In this document: positions 1-7,479 of the stretch, piece after piece | How the letters are laid out: each line of letters opens with the position of its first letter | How positions within the stretch are numbered: position 1 is the first letter of the stretch | Assembly (NCBI RefSeq): GCF_008705135.1 | Contig: NZ_CP023694.1 | Coordinates: 2,728,001 to 2,792,000, forward strand | Direction of reading: 5' to 3' | Source: Streptomyces coeruleorubidus | GTDB taxonomy: Bacteria > Actinomycetota > Actinomycetes > Streptomycetales > Streptomycetaceae | Length of the DNA stretch: 64,000 bases | The notes under the pieces: generated by a model | Databases searched by the model: none | What the model was told of the DNA's origin: nothing | What the model saw: the letters and a program-made list of their open reading frames with translations, nothing else | Program-made: the position numbers and the translations under genes

Positions 1-102
1 GGGCGCGGGGTCGATCACTCCTGGTTCGCCGAGGAGGAGTCGGTGGTGCTGACGGTCCGGTGGCCGTCCGTGCCCGGGTACGCGGTGGCCGGAGACGGCT
101 GA
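1..102 (+). CDS. C-terminal end of an unidentified protein (truncated by window edge)
   Basis: The first 33 codons are open in frame 1 and end at a TGA at 100-102. The codon third positions are strongly G/C, as in real genes of this window. The peptide ends WPSVPGYAVAGDG and contains an acidic run (DHSWFAEEE). I do not recognise the family from so short a tail. No function is assigned. The next gene, htpX, starts about 100 bases downstream, so the two need not be one operon. Confidence 0.55.
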   Translation, partial: GRGVDHSWFAEEESVVLTVRWPSVPGYAVAGDG

Positions 103-200
103 CGGCTGACGGCTTTGCCTGGCCCAGGGGTGATCGCGACCCGTTCATGGGCGGGGGCGGGTGCACACTGGCAGAGGGACGAGTGCCTGACTGCGGGGTG

Positions 201-1124
201 ATGCAGATGCACAGCCGTTTCCGGAGCGACCGGCGGTTGACCACCCGTATGGGGATCACACTGTTCCTGCTCGGGCTGGTGTACGTGGGGTTCGTCGCGG
301 CGCTGATCGTGCTGCTGAAGTCGTGGGTGCTGGTCGTGGTCGTCGCGGCGGCGGTGCTCGGGGCCCAGTACTGGTTCTCGGACCGGGTCGCGCTGTTCGG
401 GATGCGCGGGCGGGTCGTGGAGCGCGAGGAGTATCCCGAGCTGCACGGGGTCGTGGACCGGCTGTGCGCCATCGCGGACATGCCCAAGCCGGTGGTGGCC
501 GTGTCCGATATGGACATGCCGAACGCGTTCGCGACGGGGCGGAACCCCGACCATGCCGTGGTCTGTGTGACGACCGGGCTGCTCAGGCGCCTGGAGCCGG
601 CCGAGCTGGAGGGCGTGCTCGCGCACGAGTTGTCGCACGTGGCGCACAAGGACGTCGCGGTGATCACGGTCGCCTCGTTCCTCGGTGTGCTCGCGGGGCT
701 GATCGTGCGGTTCGCCTTCTACTCTCAGTTGTTCGGCGGGGGCCGCAGGGACCAGAACACGGCGGTGGTCTTCGCCGCGGTGATGGGCGTGTCGGCGGCC
801 GTGTACGCGGTGAGCTTCCTGCTCATCCGGTCCCTGTCCCGGTACCGGGAGCTGGCCGCGGACCGCGCGGCCGCGCTGCTCACCGGCCGGCCCTCGGCGC
901 TGGCCTCCGCCCTCACCAAGGTGTCGGGGGACATCGCCCGCATCCCGACGAAGGACCTGCGCACGGCCCAGGCGTTCAACGCCTTCTACTTCACTCCGGC
1001 GCTGGGCCGCGAGCCCGGTGTCGCGCGGCTCTTCTCGACGCATCCGAGCCTGGAGCAGCGGCTCGACCAGCTGGGCCGGATCTCCGCCGAGCTGGGCGAG
1101 GCGGCGGCGCCCGGAGGGGTGTGA
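201..1124 (+). CDS. htpX: HtpX-type membrane zinc metalloprotease (peptidase M48)
   Basis: Family M48 membrane protease, known in bacteria to degrade misfolded membrane proteins during envelope stress. The 307-residue protein has two N-terminal membrane segments (about 17-38 and 42-60), then the zinc motif HELSH at 142-146, two further hydrophobic segments (about 150-172 and 185-207), and the third zinc ligand in ELAAD (E217). These are all expected for an active enzyme. The start is uncertain among GTG 198, ATG 201 and ATG 207: a GGGG stretch at 195-198 suits ATG 207 best, but ATG 201 is the conventional choice. It lies 6 bases upstream of pspAB, which suggests co-transcription and a shared role in membrane stress. 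Identification as M48 is firm; the exact HtpX name is by similarity and context. Confidence 0.88.
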   Translation: MQMHSRFRSDRRLTTRMGITLFLLGLVYVGFVAALIVLLKSWVLVVVVAAAVLGAQYWFSDRVALFGMRGRVVEREEYPELHGVVDRLCAIADMPKPVVAVSDMDMPNAFATGRNPDHAVVCVTTGLLRRLEPAELEGVLAHELSHVAHKDVAVITVASFLGVLAGLIVRFAFYSQLFGGGRRDQNTAVVFAAVMGVSAAVYAVSFLLIRSLSRYRELAADRAAALLTGRPSALASALTKVSGDIARIPTKDLRTAQAFNAFYFTPALGREPGVARLFSTHPSLEQRLDQLGRISAELGEAAAPGGV

Positions 1125-1130
1125 GCGGGG

Positions 1131-1715
1131 ATGGGGCTGCTGGACATTCTGCTCGGCCGGACCAAGCCGGTCGCGCCGGATCTCGACCGGCTCTTCGCGC
1201 TGCCGTCGGCAGCCGTGACGCTGGAGGCCGCGGCGGGCTTCACCCCGACCGGGCAGGGCGCGGTGTGCTTCGCCACGGTCGAGGGCGCGGCCTTCGAGCA
1301 GACTCACCGCGAGGTGCGGGCGCTGCTGGACGCGGACCGCGACCGCGACGGCCCGCCGGTGGAACTGCGGCAGGACGACTACGGCTACTCCTGGCTGGTC
1401 TCGCACCGCGCCCCCGACCAGCTCGCACCGCTGGTGACGGACCTGCACGCCGTGAACAGCCAGATGGAGGTGAACGGGTTCGGCCCCCAACTGCTGTGCT
1501 CCCTGGCCGGGTTCGGGGACCGGTCGGGCCGGCGGCTCGCGCTGGTCTACCTCTACAAGCGCGGCACCTTCTACCCGTTCGCGCCCCTGCGGGGAGAACC
1601 CCAGCGGCGTGACAACGCGCTGGAGCTCCAAGTGCGGGCGGCGATCGCCGGCGACCTGCCGATCGAGCAGGACCTGGGTCGCTGGTTCCCGGTGTGGGGA
1701 GCGCCGGGTCTGTGA
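1131..1715 (+). CDS. pspAB: PspA-associated protein PspAB
   Basis: This 194-residue soluble protein begins MGLLDILLGRTKPV and ends WFPVWGAPGL, which I recognise as the actinobacterial PspAB family, associated with the phage-shock protein PspA and usually encoded beside htpX. No catalytic motif or membrane segment is visible. The start codon ATG 1131 follows the htpX stop by 6 bases, so the pair is very probably translated from one mRNA. Its molecular role is not established. The stop codon TGA (1713-1715) lies inside the first unit of a 13-bp tandem repeat. I am confident of the family from sequence pattern and neighbour, but have not run a search. Confidence 0.75.
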   Translation: MGLLDILLGRTKPVAPDLDRLFALPSAAVTLEAAAGFTPTGQGAVCFATVEGAAFEQTHREVRALLDADRDRDGPPVELRQDDYGYSWLVSHRAPDQLAPLVTDLHAVNSQMEVNGFGPQLLCSLAGFGDRSGRRLALVYLYKRGTFYPFAPLRGEPQRRDNALELQVRAAIAGDLPIEQDLGRWFPVWGAPGL

Positions 1716-1775
1716 TCGACCCGTGTGATTGGCCCGTGTGATTGCCCTGTGTGATCGCCCTGTGTGATCACCCCT
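1711..1775. repeat. Five-copy 13-bp tandem repeat over the pspAB stop codon
   Basis: Units begin at 1711, 1724, 1737, 1750 and 1763 and follow the pattern TGTGATYGVCCYG, with a diverged last copy. The period is exactly 13 bases. The first unit contains the pspAB stop codon. The block fills most of the gap before the next gene at 1796. It is not a clean hairpin, so it is not an obvious terminator. Confidence 0.85.
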
Positions 1776-1795
1776 CACAAGGCCCGGCCGCGTGA

Positions 1796-3448
1796 ATGAA
1801 TGGCCGTATGAGTGAGCTGATCCCCTTCACACATGCCGTCGACGGTGAACGACTCAGCGGGCTGTCCGGCGGCACCGGCCCGGGTGAGCCGGCCAGGGCG
1901 ACCGCCGTACTGCTGCACGGCGCGGGCAACGGCAGCAAGGAGCGGCTGCTGCCGTTGCTGTCGGAGTTCGCCGCGCACGGCTGCCACGCCCTCGCCTTCG
2001 ACTTCTCCGGGCACGGGGAGAGCACCGGCCTGCTGCCCGAGCTGAGCCTGCGCCGCCGCTTCGAGCAGGCCGTGTCCGTCATCGACGCGCACGCGCGCGT
2101 GGACGGGCCGCTGGTCCTCGTCGGCTTCAGCATGAGCGGCCAGACGGTGGCCGATCTCGTCCGGCACTACGGGGACCGGGTGGCGGCACTGGGGCTGTGC
2201 GCGCCGGCGGTGTACGCGGCTCAGGCGTGGGACGTGCCGTTCGGTGCGGGTGACGGGCGGTTCAGCGAGATCATCCGGCGGCCCGGAAGCTGGCGGGAGT
2301 CGCCCGCGCTCGACGTCCTGAGGAGGTACGAGGGGCGAGCGGTGCTGGCGGTGCCGGGCACGGACGAGGTCATCCCGCCCGCCGTGACGGAGGCCGTCTC
2401 GGAGGCGCTGGCCCGGAGCGCCCAGTTCACCCACTGGGAACTCCCGGAGGCGGAGCACCGGTTGGGCCTGTGGTTCCGCGACCACCCCGGCGATGTGCGG
2501 GAGTTCGTCACGGCTGTTCTGGCCGGGCTGGGTGAGCAGGGCTGGACGGCCACGCGCGCGTGGGTGGCCAAGGAGCTGCCGGAGGGCCGTACGGTCGACA
2601 AGTCGGCTTTCCTGAGCGGTGGTTGGAGCGCCCAGATGCGGCGGCTCACCCTCGACGACGGCACCGAGCTGGCGCTGCGGACCTTCGTGAAGCCCTTCTT
2701 CCGGCGGCACGCGCCCGGGCTGCTGGCCCGCGAGGCGGAGATTCTCACGCTCTTGGCGGAGCAGGAGGGCGTGCCGGCCGCCGAGCTGATCGGCGTGGAC
2801 GCGACCGCCGAGCACTGCGACCATCCGTCCCTGCTGATGTCCGCACTGCCTGGCCGGGTCCGGGTGGACGAGGAGGACCTCGACCCGCGGGTGGACCTGC
2901 TGGCGGCCCAGCTCGCCCGGATCCACCGGGTCGTCCCCGAGCAGCGTCCGCGGCTGTACCAGGCCTGGACGTCCCCTGAGCGGGTGCTCGCGCCCGAGGG
3001 TGCGCTGTGGGAACGAGCGGTGGACGTGATCCGCCGCGACCCACCGCCGTACGAGGGCTGCTTCCTGCACCGCGACTTCCATCCGGGCAACGTGCTGTTC
3101 ACCGGCTCGGGGGCCGGCCTGCGGATCAGCGGTGTCGTCGACTGGGTGGAGACCTCGTGGGGTCCCGCCGACCTGGACGTCGCCCACTGCTCGACGGCCC
3201 TCGCGCTGTTGTACGGCTCGGAGTGCGGCCTCGGTTTCCGGGAGCGCTACGAGGCCCACGGCGGCCACCGGCAGGCCGACGGCTCGGACCACCTGTACTG
3301 GCGGCTGCTCGACGCCCTGGCCTACGCCCCCGACGCGGTGAAGCTGGCGGGCCCGTGGCGGGAGCTGGGCCGGATCGATCTGACGCCGGAGGTGCTGGCC
3401 GGGCGGCTGGAGGCGTATGTGGCCGGCCTGCTGGAGCGGTACGCCTGA
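1796..3448 (+). CDS. Alpha/beta-hydrolase fused to an aminoglycoside-phosphotransferase-like kinase domain
   Basis: One uninterrupted 550-residue ORF carries two enzymes. Residues about 1-240 are an alpha/beta-hydrolase: oxyanion region LLHGAGNG near 40, nucleophile S112 in GFSMSG, a putative acid in VPGTDEV and a histidine in EAEHRLGL. Residues about 250-550 are an APH/choline-kinase fold with the catalytic loop HRDFHPGNVLF and the metal-binding motif DWVETSWGP. Each domain is usually a separate protein, so the fusion is the notable point. The substrate of neither half can be told from sequence; an antibiotic target is only one possibility. ATG 1796 and ATG 1808 are both possible starts and neither has a strong ribosome binding site. 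Domain calls are firm, substrate unknown. Confidence 0.85.
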   Translation: MNGRMSELIPFTHAVDGERLSGLSGGTGPGEPARATAVLLHGAGNGSKERLLPLLSEFAAHGCHALAFDFSGHGESTGLLPELSLRRRFEQAVSVIDAHARVDGPLVLVGFSMSGQTVADLVRHYGDRVAALGLCAPAVYAAQAWDVPFGAGDGRFSEIIRRPGSWRESPALDVLRRYEGRAVLAVPGTDEVIPPAVTEAVSEALARSAQFTHWELPEAEHRLGLWFRDHPGDVREFVTAVLAGLGEQGWTATRAWVAKELPEGRTVDKSAFLSGGWSAQMRRLTLDDGTELALRTFVKPFFRRHAPGLLAREAEILTLLAEQEGVPAAELIGVDATAEHCDHPSLLMSALPGRVRVDEEDLDPRVDLLAAQLARIHRVVPEQRPRLYQAWTSPERVLAPEGALWERAVDVIRRDPPPYEGCFLHRDFHPGNVLFTGSGAGLRISGVVDWVETSWGPADLDVAHCSTALALLYGSECGLGFRERYEAHGGHRQADGSDHLYWRLLDALAYAPDAVKLAGPWRELGRIDLTPEVLAGRLEAYVAGLLERYA

Positions 3449-3550
3449 GAGGCGGTGGTGGTGCGGGTGACGGCCGATTGTCAGTGGTGTTCGCGATGAT
3501 GCGGTCGGATCGGAGCGATGGCCGGAGCGATGTGACGACTGGAGGCCGGT

Positions 3551-4738
3551 ATGGGCGGTAGGGCGCAGCGGTACATCGGGGTGGCGGAGCGGCGGGCCCG
3601 GCTCGCGTCGCGGCAGCGGCTGGCCGGGCAGGCGCGGGCGGGAACTCCCGAGGAGGTCGCCGGTTCGCTCGTCGCCCTGCACGGCACGGACCCGGCTGCG
3701 GTGTACCTGGCCGTGGGCGCGCGGCTGGCGGACCCCGCGAGGACGGTGGCGGAGACCGGGCGCGCCCTGTACGACGACCGTTCCCTGGTGCGGATGCACG
3801 GCATGCGGCACACGGTGTTCGTGTTCCCCACGGCCCTCACCGCCGTCGTGCACGCCTCGACCGGCCTGGCGGTCGCCGCCCGGGAGCGGGCCGCGCTGCT
3901 CAAGGACATGGCGGCGGCCGGGGCGCCGGACGCGGCCTGGCTGAAGGAGGTCGAGGATGCGGCGCTGGCGGCACTCGCCCGGCGCGGGCAGGCCACGGCC
4001 TCCGAACTCGCCCAGGACGAGCCGCGGTTGCGGGAGCAGTTCGTGTACGCGGCCGGCAAGAGCTACGAGGGCCTGCACACGGTCTCGACCCGGCTGCTGA
4101 GGGTGCTGGGCGTCGAGGGGAAGGTCGTACGCGGCCGGCCGCTCGGCTCCTGGACGTCCAGCCAGTTCCGCTGGGCGGTGGCGCCCGAGCACCCCGAACT
4201 GGACCCGGCGCAGGCGCAGGCGGAGTTGCTGGGACTGTGGCTCGCGGCGTGCGGTCCGGCGACCGAGGCCGATCTGAAGTGGTGGACGGGATGGCGCGTG
4301 ACGGACGTCCGCCGGGCGCTGTCCGCGATCGGGGCGCAGCCGGTGTCGCTGGACGAGGGCACGGGATACGTGACCGACGGCGACGTCGACGAGGTGACCG
4401 CGCCCGGCGAGCCCTGGGCCGCACTGCTGCCCGCCCTCGACCCGACGGCGATGGGGTGGCAGCAGCGCGACTGGTATCTCGCGCCGGAACTGCGGCCCCG
4501 GCTGTTCGACCGCAGCGGGAACGTCGGGCCGACGGTGTGGTGGAACGGCCGCGTGGTCGGCGGGTGGGCCCAGCGGCCCGGCGGGGAGATCGTCTGGCGG
4601 ATCCTCGACGAGGAGGGGGTGGGCCGGGAGGCGCTCGCCGCGATCGAGAAGGAAGCGGAGCGGCTGAGCGGGTGGGTGGGGACGACCAGGATCACACCCC
4701 GCTTCCGGACACCACTGGAGAAGGAGCTGGCGGCGTAG
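3551..4738 (+). CDS. Winged-helix DNA-binding protein of the HTH_42 (YcaQ/AlkX-like) family
   Basis: The 395-residue protein has the pattern of the HTH_42 family: an N-terminal segment around residues 15-60 (ASRQRLAGQ, VALHGTDPA), the block VRMHGMRHTVFVF, and a C-terminal part with LLPALDPTAMGW and the arginine-rich end TTRITPRFR. Relatives include bacterial DNA glycosylases that unhook crosslinked bases, but most actinobacterial members are uncharacterised, so a repair role is inference. The start is well supported: GGAGG at 3541-3545 precedes ATG 3551 by 5 bases. It is separated from the upstream hydrolase-kinase by about 100 bases. Confidence 0.75.
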   Translation: MGGRAQRYIGVAERRARLASRQRLAGQARAGTPEEVAGSLVALHGTDPAAVYLAVGARLADPARTVAETGRALYDDRSLVRMHGMRHTVFVFPTALTAVVHASTGLAVAARERAALLKDMAAAGAPDAAWLKEVEDAALAALARRGQATASELAQDEPRLREQFVYAAGKSYEGLHTVSTRLLRVLGVEGKVVRGRPLGSWTSSQFRWAVAPEHPELDPAQAQAELLGLWLAACGPATEADLKWWTGWRVTDVRRALSAIGAQPVSLDEGTGYVTDGDVDEVTAPGEPWAALLPALDPTAMGWQQRDWYLAPELRPRLFDRSGNVGPTVWWNGRVVGGWAQRPGGEIVWRILDEEGVGREALAAIEKEAERLSGWVGTTRITPRFRTPLEKELAA

Positions 4739-4744
4739 CCAGAA

Positions 4745-5240
4745 GGGGCGTCGGGCCTTCGCGAGGTGGGGCGCCGGCCTTCGCGGCGTGGGGCGTCGGG
4801 CCTTCGCGAGGTGGGGAGCCGACCTTCACGGCGTGGGGCGCCGGGTCTTCTCGGCGTGGAGCGCCGGGTCTCCGCGGCGTGGGCCGCCGAGTGTCCGCGC
4901 GTGGGCCGCCGGGTGTCAGCGGCGTGGAGCGCCGGGTGTCCGCGGTGGAGCGCCGGGTCTTTTCGGCGTGGAGCGCAACCGGTGCCCGCGCTCCGCAGCG
5001 TGTGGGGCGCCAGGTCTCCGCGGCGTGGAGCCGGCCCCGCGCGGCGTGGAGCGCCGGCCCCCGCGGCGTGGAGCGCCGGCCCCCGCGGCGTGGGGCGCCG
5101 GGACTCCGCGGCGTGGAGCGCCGGGTCTTTTCGGCGTGGAGCGCAACCGATGCCCGCGCTCCGCGGCGTGTGGGGCGCCAGGTCTCCGCGGCGTGGAGCC
5201 GGCCCCGCATGGCGTGGAGCGCCGGTCCCCGCGGCGTCAG
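4745..5240. repeat. Non-coding minisatellite of about twenty degenerate 21-24-bp units
   Basis: This stretch is built of units beginning GTGGAGCGCC or GTGGGGCGCC and ending CGCGGC, mostly 22-23 bases long, repeated from about 4745 to 5240. On top of this, a block of about 124 bases is duplicated: 4945-5068 and 5113-5236 are in register at an offset of 168 bases with about five mismatches. Frames on both strands stay open only because the repeat is GC-rich and lacks stops; their products are repetitive Arg/Gly/Pro strings, so I treat the region as non-coding. The stretch from 5241 to 5349 shows nothing recognisable. Confidence 0.85.
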
Positions 5241-5349
5241 GGCCGTGCGTAGACCCCCGCCCGCGCCGCGGTCCCCTACGAGCGGCAGGAGGGCTTCGCC
5301 CGCCTGAATCCGCCGGTGTTCGCGGCACCGGGCCGTGCGGCATGACGAA

Positions 5350-5383
5350 GCGCCGGGCACCCCGCGGACAGGGCACCCGGCGC
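5350..5383 (-). terminator. Hairpin downstream of the 5400-5720 gene
   Basis: GCGCCGGG at 5350-5357 pairs with CCCGGCGC at 5376-5383, an 8-bp GC stem with an 18-base loop. It lies 17 bases beyond the stop codon of the minus-strand gene and is a plausible factor-independent terminator. Streptomyces terminators often lack a clear T-run. Confidence 0.5.
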
Positions 5384-5399
5384 TCGGAATCGGGTCAGG

Positions 5400-5720
5400 T
5401 CAGCGCGCGTACCGCATGAGCGCCCTCACCATGTGGCACGTCGTGTCCGACGGCGGGTGGACGCCGATCAGTTCCGCCGTGTCGCGGATCGTCTCGTTGC
5501 GGGCCTGGTTCGGCATGTAGACGCCGGAGTCGAGCAGGGCGATGGCAAGGCGCATCGCCTTGAGGCGACGGTTGTGCGTGACGTACCACTCGCGCGGACG
5601 GCCCGGCGGCAGCGGCCGCTTCTCCACGGGCACGTACGGCAGGTCGAGCAGGACGGGGCGCTTCGCGGTGGACTGGGTGGGCAGCGGCTTCGGCTTGAGT
5701 GCGGCAGCGGGCACAGGCAT
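5400..5720 (-). CDS. Conserved small Streptomyces protein of unknown function
   Basis: About 105 residues, beginning with a Pro/Lys-rich leader (PVPAAALKPKPLP) followed by a well-structured C-terminal half with REWYVTHNRRLKAMRLA and HPPSDTTCHMVRAL. The composition suggests a helical, basic, cytoplasmic protein. The RBS decides the start: AGGAGG directly abuts ATG 5720-5718, which is too close, while GTG at 5714-5712 two codons later has ideal 6-base spacing; the true protein may therefore begin at that GTG. A longer ORF upstream lacks support. The family is not one I can name. It is monocistronic and divergent from the ArsC-like gene. Confidence 0.7.
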   Translation of the reverse strand: MPVPAAALKPKPLPTQSTAKRPVLLDLPYVPVEKRPLPPGRPREWYVTHNRRLKAMRLAIALLDSGVYMPNQARNETIRDTAELIGVHPPSDTTCHMVRALMRYAR

Positions 5721-5776
5721 CCTCCTGTCGCGGTGAGGGCGGCTCACCGGGGTCCTCGGCGACCCCGGCGCCACCC

Positions 5777-5797
5777 TCGAACACTGCTTCTATTCTA
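5777..5797 (-). promoter_or_regulatory. Possible promoter -10 with an imperfect LexA-like box
   Basis: On the minus strand a TAGAAT hexamer (plus coordinates 5792-5797) could be the -10 of the 5400-5720 gene. Directly downstream, TCGAAC-ACTG-CTTCTA (5777-5792) resembles the actinobacterial SOS box TCGAAC-N4-GTTCGA with two mismatches in the right arm. No good -35 lies at the right distance. This is weak evidence. Confidence 0.25.
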
Positions 5798-5913
5798 CTG
5801 CCCACCACTGACAAAAGGCCCTGGCCACAAGGCCTTTCGGGGGTGCCGTGACACAAGTGGAGAACGAGTTTCGAGCCACGCTCCCCGGCGTCACGGGGGC
5901 GTACCGTGGGGCC

Positions 5914-6273
5914 ATGGAGATCTGGATCAACCCGGCCTGTTCGAAGTGCCGCAGTGCCGTGCAGCTGCTCGACGCCGAGGGCGCCGACTACACCGTCCGC
6001 CGCTACCTGGAGGACGTGCCGAACGAGGACGAGATCCGGGGCGTGCTGGACCGGCTCGGACTGGAGCCCTGGGACATCACCCGCACCCAGGAGCCCGCCG
6101 CCAAGGAACTCGGCGTCAAGGACTGGCCCCGCGACGCGAGTGCGCGGGAACGGTGGATCAAGGCCCTCGCCGAGCATCCCAAGCTGATCCAGCGGCCGAT
6201 CATCACGGCGGACGACGGTACGGCGGTGGTCGCGCGCACCGACGAGGCCGTACGAGATGCCCTCTCCCGGTAG
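5914..6273 (+). CDS. ArsC-family (glutaredoxin-like) reductase-fold protein
   Basis: The 119-residue protein starts MEIWINPACSKCRSAV. The cysteine C9 sits where ArsC and YfgD-like proteins carry their catalytic or redox cysteine, and C12 makes a CxxC pair. The downstream QRPIIT motif is also typical of the ArsC fold. The length fits the family. True arsenate reductases use further conserved arginines that I cannot confirm here, and no other ars genes are nearby, so the substrate is open. ATG 5914 is chosen because conserved sequence begins there; upstream codons of the longer ORF look non-coding. Confidence 0.78.
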   Translation: MEIWINPACSKCRSAVQLLDAEGADYTVRRYLEDVPNEDEIRGVLDRLGLEPWDITRTQEPAAKELGVKDWPRDASARERWIKALAEHPKLIQRPIITADDGTAVVARTDEAVRDALSR

Positions 6274-6401
6274 AGGCCCCCAGGAGATCTCCTTCTTGTG
6301 TGACGGACGTTACTTCAGTGACTCCTGTAACCGCTGAGTAACCTCGTTCGGTATCTCGTACATAGCGACGTACGCTCCCCTACCTCTTTCAGGAGGCGCG
6401 C

Positions 6402-7115
6402 ATGTCGCGTAGGAGAACTCTCGGCACGAAGAAGAAGATCGCGCTGCTGGTGAGCGCGGCGACCGTGGCGGGAGGCGGGGCCTTCGTCATGGCGAGCACG
6501 TCGAACGCCACGCCGCCGGCTCCCAAGTCGGCGGCGGAGTCGACGGCCTGTCTGGGACTCGCCACCGCCCTCGGCAACAACCAGAAGTTCATCGCCGACC
6601 AGCAGGCCAACCCCGACGCCCAGTCGGAAGCCAGGATCGCCAACCGCCAGGCGGTCATCGAGGAGATCAAGCGGAAGCAGGAGGCGTCGGGGTGCGCGGT
6701 TGGGGAGTCGGCTCAGGACTCCCAGGCCGCGCAGCCGTCGCAGCCCGCGCAGGGCGGTCAGCAGGGCGGCCAACAGGGCGGAGGCGCCCAGCCCTCGCAG
6801 CCCGCGCAGTCCGCCCCCGCGCAGTCCGCCCCCGCGGAGAACCCCGGCGGTGGCGCCGAGGCCTCCGGGCAGCAGGTGTGCAACGGCTCCACCGTCACGC
6901 TCTCCGGCGAGGACGGTGCGCCTGCCGCGTCCAGCAACCAGTTCCCGGCCGGCACGAAGCTGAAGGTCACCAACCTGGACAACAACAAGTCCACGACGGT
7001 GGAGGTCACTTCGGTCTCCGGCAGCTGTGTGCTGCTCAACAACGCGGCGTTCGAACAGGTCCGTGAGCCCGGCAAGTTCCTGATCCGCCGGGCCGTGATC
7101 GAGAAGGTGGGGTGA
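6402..7115 (+). CDS. Secreted protein with Gln/Pro-rich linker and a possible double-psi-barrel C-terminus
   Basis: The 237-residue protein has a basic N-terminus and a signal-like hydrophobic stretch (KKIALLVSAATVAGGGAFVM), then a helical region about 45-98, a low-complexity linker about 100-150 of Gln, Ser, Pro, Ala and Gly with a duplicated QSAPA unit, and a compact C-terminal domain about 155-237 starting QVCNGSTVTL. That domain has the look of a small beta-barrel of the RlpA/expansin kind, with two cysteines (QVC and GSCVLL) that could pair. That fold assignment is inference. AGGAGG at 6391-6396 precedes ATG 6402 at ideal spacing. The function is unknown; an envelope role is likely. Confidence 0.7.
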   Translation: MSRRRTLGTKKKIALLVSAATVAGGGAFVMASTSNATPPAPKSAAESTACLGLATALGNNQKFIADQQANPDAQSEARIANRQAVIEEIKRKQEASGCAVGESAQDSQAAQPSQPAQGGQQGGQQGGGAQPSQPAQSAPAQSAPAENPGGGAEASGQQVCNGSTVTLSGEDGAPAASSNQFPAGTKLKVTNLDNNKSTTVEVTSVSGSCVLLNNAAFEQVREPGKFLIRRAVIEKVG

Positions 7116-7145
7116 CGCCGGACGGACGAGGACGAGTGAGTCACT

Positions 7146-7174
7146 GAGGCGGCGGCCCACCCCTCGGCCGCCTC
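7146..7174 (+). terminator. Hairpin after the secreted-protein gene
   Basis: GAGGCGGC (7146-7153) pairs with GCCGCCTC (7167-7174) around a 13-base loop, 30 bases past the stop codon of the 6402 gene. It is a likely terminator separating it from glnII. Confidence 0.6.
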
Positions 7175-7189
7175 CTCGTACGTGTCAAC

Positions 7190-7320
7190 GGTCCTGCCGC
7201 TCCCGGCCAGGAGCGGCAGGACCGGCGCGCCGCGCGACACGTGGCGCCGGTCACCGGCTTGACGGAGGGAAGCCGGTGACCAGCTCATCCCTCGGGGCCA
7301 AACACCCTCACAGCGTGAGG
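7190..7320. repeat. Cluster of three perfect inverted repeats upstream of glnII
   Basis: Three perfect hairpin-forming repeats follow one another: 7190-7202 with 7211-7223 (13 bp, arm GGTCCTGCCGCTC), 7249-7260 with 7270-7281 (12 bp, arm GGTCACCGGCTT), and 7306-7311 with 7315-7320 (6 bp, arm CCTCAC). An outer CGTGTC/GACACG pair (7181-7186, 7236-7241) can enclose the first. They may be terminators or protein binding sites. Together with the GlnR-type box they occupy the 364-bp gap 7116-7479. Confidence 0.7.
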
Positions 7321-7339
7321 CAGGGCACCACGACACCAG

Positions 7340-7377
7340 GTAACACGGGGTTCACATTCGAGCAATGGCCGGGAAAT
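7340..7377 (+). promoter_or_regulatory. GlnR-type binding site in front of glnII
   Basis: Four pentamers recur every 11 bases: GTAAC (7340-7344), TTCAC (7351-7355), GCAAT (7362-7366) and GAAAT (7373-7377). This matches the layout of the Streptomyces GlnR box, alternating gTnAC and GaAAC elements with 6-base spacers, with some mismatches. A TTGACA hexamer at 7384-7389 immediately downstream could be a -35. Regulation of glnII by GlnR is established in S. coelicolor; the site assignment here is from pattern. Confidence 0.6.
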
Positions 7378-7479
7378 CGCCTGTTGACAGGCTGCCGGGC
7401 ATTGACGCGGCGCCCCAGTGCCGCAGCGCCGCAAGCACCCGCGATACGCGCCCAGACACACCCCCGAAGGATGTGGCCC

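Noticed and set aside
4745..5240. The repeat block as a CRISPR array
   Set aside because: Units are adjacent without unique spacers, vary in length and sequence, and there are no cas genes nearby.
4739..5349. Long Arg/Gly-rich ORFs over the minisatellite as genes
   Set aside because: All frames on both strands are open because the repeat lacks stops; no start has a ribosome binding site and products are pure repeats.
6326..6350. TGTAAC and CGTTCG as a sigma-BldN-type promoter of the 6402 gene
   Set aside because: The spacer is 13 bases, too short for that promoter class.
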